NCBI GenBank assembly: GCA_004376385.1
Contig: SOJY01000037.1
Location: 1 to 7,561 of the forward strand
DNA: 7,561 bases
Direction of reading: 5' to 3'
From: Candidatus Bathyarchaeum sp.
GTDB taxonomy: Archaea; Thermoproteota; Bathyarchaeia; Bathyarchaeales; Bathyarchaeaceae
Part shown: positions 6,068 to 7,561 of the stretch, one piece after another
Position numbering within the stretch: the stretch's first letter is position 1
Layout of the letters: the number at the start of each line of letters is the position of its first letter
The notes under the pieces: model-generated
The model's input: the letters and a program-made list of their open reading frames with translations, nothing else
The model's database searches: none
What the model was told of the DNA's origin: nothing
Translations under genes and position numbers: made by a program

Positions 6068-6730
6068 ATGACTAATTATTGGTTTATAATACATGATTTG
6101 TGGTCTTATCAAAAGCATCCAGACAAGATCGGGCACAGCATAAGAAAAGCAAAGAGGGACAAGATTTTCAGGAGAATCAAAAGCGAAGATAGGATCATTT
6201 ATTATGCGAAAAACAGAAAAGTTGTAGGAATCTTCAAAGTTGTTTCTGTGATGTATCTTTCCAAGAAAGGACTATGGGATGGAAAAGCAGGTCAACATTA
6301 CGTATATGACATTGAGCCTATTCATGTTTCACCAATGGGTTTCCCCATTGAAATATATCCTAAAAAACATGGCTTACTCTCCTTGCATGGAAGAACGGCT
6401 ATCAAACTAACACGTAGGCAGTACAAGAATATCAAGTCAGAAATACTAGGTATAGATGACCCCAAGTCCGAAAGTGGAGTTGTTAGCTTGTTTTCCAAAG
6501 TGCATCGAGAGTTGGGATTTCCTATTCTCAAAGTGATACGTAACAGATTTCCTGATTGCATAGCAATAAACGAGGAAGGAAAAGAAGTTAGGATAGAGTT
6601 TGAGGAACCAAGTGGCAAGTTTGATCATGATCCGAAAGGATGCGACCTCATCGTTTGTTGGGAAGACAACCTAGGGGCTCTGGCTCCAGTCAAGGTTCTT
6701 GAACTGAGAGAATTCATCTATGGACATTAG
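6068..6730 (+). CDS. EVE-domain protein fused to PD-(D/E)xK nuclease
   Basis: A protein of 220 residues with two domains. Residues about 3-125 form an EVE/PUA-like domain: NYWFIIHDLWSY at the N-terminus, then SEDRIIYYAKNRKVVGIFKV. EVE domains bind modified bases in DNA or RNA and are often fused to restriction nucleases. Residues about 140-215 look like a PD-(D/E)xK nuclease: LGFPILKVI, D163 in RFPDCIAI, E177-x-E179 in VRIEFEEPSGKF with S182 and K184, H187, and CDLIVCWEDN (192-201). The catalytic set appears complete, although E-x-E in place of the usual D/E-x-K is a variant. Cleavage of DNA carrying modified bases is the most economical role; RNA action through the PUA-like domain is possible. 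A TATA box immediately upstream and no Shine-Dalgarno site indicate leaderless expression. The GIY-YIG gene lies 31 bases upstream. Confidence 0.8.
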   Translation: MTNYWFIIHDLWSYQKHPDKIGHSIRKAKRDKIFRRIKSEDRIIYYAKNRKVVGIFKVVSVMYLSKKGLWDGKAGQHYVYDIEPIHVSPMGFPIEIYPKKHGLLSLHGRTAIKLTRRQYKNIKSEILGIDDPKSESGVVSLFSKVHRELGFPILKVIRNRFPDCIAINEEGKEVRIEFEEPSGKFDHDPKGCDLIVCWEDNLGALAPVKVLELREFIYGH

Positions 6731-6830
6731 TGCACTTCAAAATAACTTGATTAAATGTGGCAAATGTGCAAAGTCATAGCAGAACTAAAAAGAACTAATT
6801 AGAATTTCAGAGGAAAATGAGAGCAATCTT

Positions 6831-7124
6831 TCATGTCGTCATTTGAGCCTTAATTGACTTGCGTCCTTCGAGTGCCATTTTTTGCCAGTATTCGAGTTTG
6901 TATTTTTCTCCTAGAAACTTGCTCCCTTTACCATCAATGCTTGTTTTTTCGAGTTTAGCCCATTTACCACGTTTAATATGCCATTTCGCACCACAGTGTC
7001 TGCAACAGAGGTAGTCTTTTCCGCCCAACCCATACCATTCGCTCTCTATTGCAACGACGCTTCCATGCGTATAGCAGAGAGGACAGTAGGTAAAATATGT
7101 TATAGCGTCGGCAAAGACGGTCAT
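6831..7124 (-). CDS. Small zinc-ribbon protein
   Basis: A protein of 97 residues. Two cysteine knuckles, C14-P-L-C17 and C41-R-H-C44, are spaced as in a rubredoxin-like zinc ribbon, with an additional C40, H43 and H49. The ribbon is followed by a lysine-rich tail with a predicted helix (KYKLEYWQKMALEGRKS), so nucleic-acid or protein binding is likely; the precise role is unknown. ATG at 7122-7124 has no Shine-Dalgarno site, but a TATA-like element about 32 bases upstream predicts a leader of only a few bases. The gene converges on the EVE gene with about 100 bases between. A TTCTTTTT tract on the minus strand near 6785-6795, after the stop, could end transcription. Confidence 0.7.
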   Translation of the reverse strand: MTVFADAITYFTYCPLCYTHGSVVAIESEWYGLGGKDYLCCRHCGAKWHIKRGKWAKLEKTSIDGKGSKFLGEKYKLEYWQKMALEGRKSIKAQMTT

Positions 7125-7152
7125 CCAATCGCCAATCTTAACTTAGATGCAG

Positions 7153-7161
7153 TATTTTAAA
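7153..7161 (-). promoter_or_regulatory. TATA-like promoter of the zinc-ribbon gene
   Basis: The minus strand reads TTTAAAATA, centred about 32 bases before ATG 7122-7124. Together with the next bases it forms TTAAAATACTGCAT, matching TATAAATACTGCAT before the EVE gene at 12 of 14 positions. Confidence 0.45.
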
Positions 7162-7208
7162 TGTTTATGAAGAGATAATTAATAGTGCGAATCCTTGCGA
7201 CTGTTCTT

Positions 7209-7478
7209 CTACATATCTGTACATACAAAAATTCTTGCTGTCTCTAAGACAAAACCACACACACATAAAACAGATAACAAAACAGAAACAAAACCCAAGA
7301 ATAAACCTGACACAAGCCATGACCACCCTGGGTAGGGGAACCTGCAGTTGAGGAGTATGTGCACGTTTGCAACAAGGGAAAACCCGTATTCTCCAATAAG
7401 GCTGCAGTCGATTGCCATCTTTTCGTATCTTTTCCTATCTTTTTGTATCTTTCTGCATCTATTCCTATCTTTTCCCAT
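7209..7478 (-). CDS. Possible small single-span membrane protein
   Basis: An open frame of 89 residues. The first 20 residues are very basic (MGKDRNRCRKIQKDRKRYEK) and are encoded by the 10-bp tandem repeat. A hydrophobic segment at about residues 54-78 could cross the membrane once with the basic end inside. The protein is unusually rich in cysteine, no family is recognised, and no Shine-Dalgarno or TATA element is convincing upstream. A start at M21 (7416-7418) would exclude the repeat. The frame may be open by chance, because a 10-bp repeat without stop codons reads through all frames. Confidence 0.3.
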   Translation of the reverse strand: MGKDRNRCRKIQKDRKRYEKMAIDCSLIGEYGFSLVANVHILLNCRFPYPGWSWLVSGLFLGFVSVLLSVLCVCGFVLETARIFVCTDM

Positions 7479-7489
7479 CTATTCCTATC
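7415..7489. repeat. 10-bp tandem repeat, about 7.5 copies
   Basis: Consecutive 10-base units on the plus strand, each ending in (T/C)ATC: TTTCGTATCT, TTTCCTATCT, TTTTGTATCT, TTCTGCATCT, ATTCCTATCT, TTTCCCATCT and ATTCCTATCG, preceded by a partial unit CCATCT. There is no indel between units. The consensus is TTTCCTATCT and the plus strand is strongly pyrimidine-rich. The period is close to one DNA helical turn, so all copies face the same side of the helix. It may be a protein-binding array or a slippage-derived minisatellite. Confidence 0.75.
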
Positions 7490-7561
7490 GTGAGGTAAAC
7501 CGTTTCCAAGCTTAATTTCAAAAAACCAATCAGAAACAAGCTTTGTGAAAAACTAAAAAAA

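Noticed and set aside
6732..6765. TGCAC/GTGCA inverted repeat after the EVE gene
   Set aside because: Only five base pairs with a long AT-rich loop and no T-tract, which is within chance expectation.
7508..7548. Two CAAGCTT copies near the right edge
   Set aside because: Short, imperfectly matching flanks and a six-base palindrome that is expected by chance.
1..7561. CRISPR array suggested by the Csa1-like gene
   Set aside because: No regularly spaced 24-37 base repeats were found by eye in either intergenic region. The only tandem arrays are a 10-bp repeat and a two-copy 20-bp repeat.
1..7561. tRNA or rRNA genes
   Set aside because: No T-loop consensus with matching acceptor stems and no rRNA-like segment was seen on either strand.

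Overview
The window looks archaeal. Starts are preceded by strong Shine-Dalgarno sites (the best is AGGAGGTGA at 921-929), other genes have a TATA box placed for leaderless or nearly leaderless transcription, GTG and TTG starts are used, and one gene resembles the archaeal Csa1 branch of the Cas4 nucleases. The short-leader, coiled-coil surface protein at 337-912 is of a kind I associate with Bathyarchaeia-like lineages; this lineage guess is inference from memory. I see no rRNA, no tRNA, no CRISPR array and no intact transposase.

Layout. (1) 1-912: a partial gene running off the left edge (minus, TTG start) and a membrane-anchored, probably glycosylated extracellular protein (minus). (2) 913-1673: about 750 bases without a convincing gene. 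It holds direct and inverted repeats that look like transposon ends (1058-1200), a long hairpin (1538-1580) and a tight hairpin just after the following operon (1650-1666). (3) 1674-5179: a compact four-gene minus-strand operon, in transcription order a GNAT acetyltransferase, a Csa1/Cas4-like Fe-S PD-(D/E)xK nuclease, a protein of probable winged-helix domains, and an AAA+ ATPase of the Orc1/Cdc6-BrxD type. The last three genes overlap by 4 and 1 bases once starts are set by their Shine-Dalgarno sites. (4) 5180-5705: about 525 bases of divergent intergenic DNA. (5) 5706-6730: a plus-strand pair, a small GIY-YIG nuclease broken by an apparent one-base frameshift and a two-domain EVE plus PD-(D/E)xK protein with its own TATA box. 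(6) 6831-7561: a small zinc-ribbon protein (minus), a doubtful small membrane protein (minus) and a clean 10-bp tandem repeat.

How the parts may work together. The operon combines an ATP-driven DNA-handling motor or switch, a probable DNA-binding adaptor and an Fe-S nuclease with no CRISPR array or adaptation genes beside it. This reads best as an unclassified DNA-processing or defence module. The divergent pair combines a probable modified-base reader (EVE) fused to a nuclease fold with a second small nuclease, which fits modification-dependent restriction. Two nuclease modules side by side suggest a small defence island. Function is inferred from domain architecture only.
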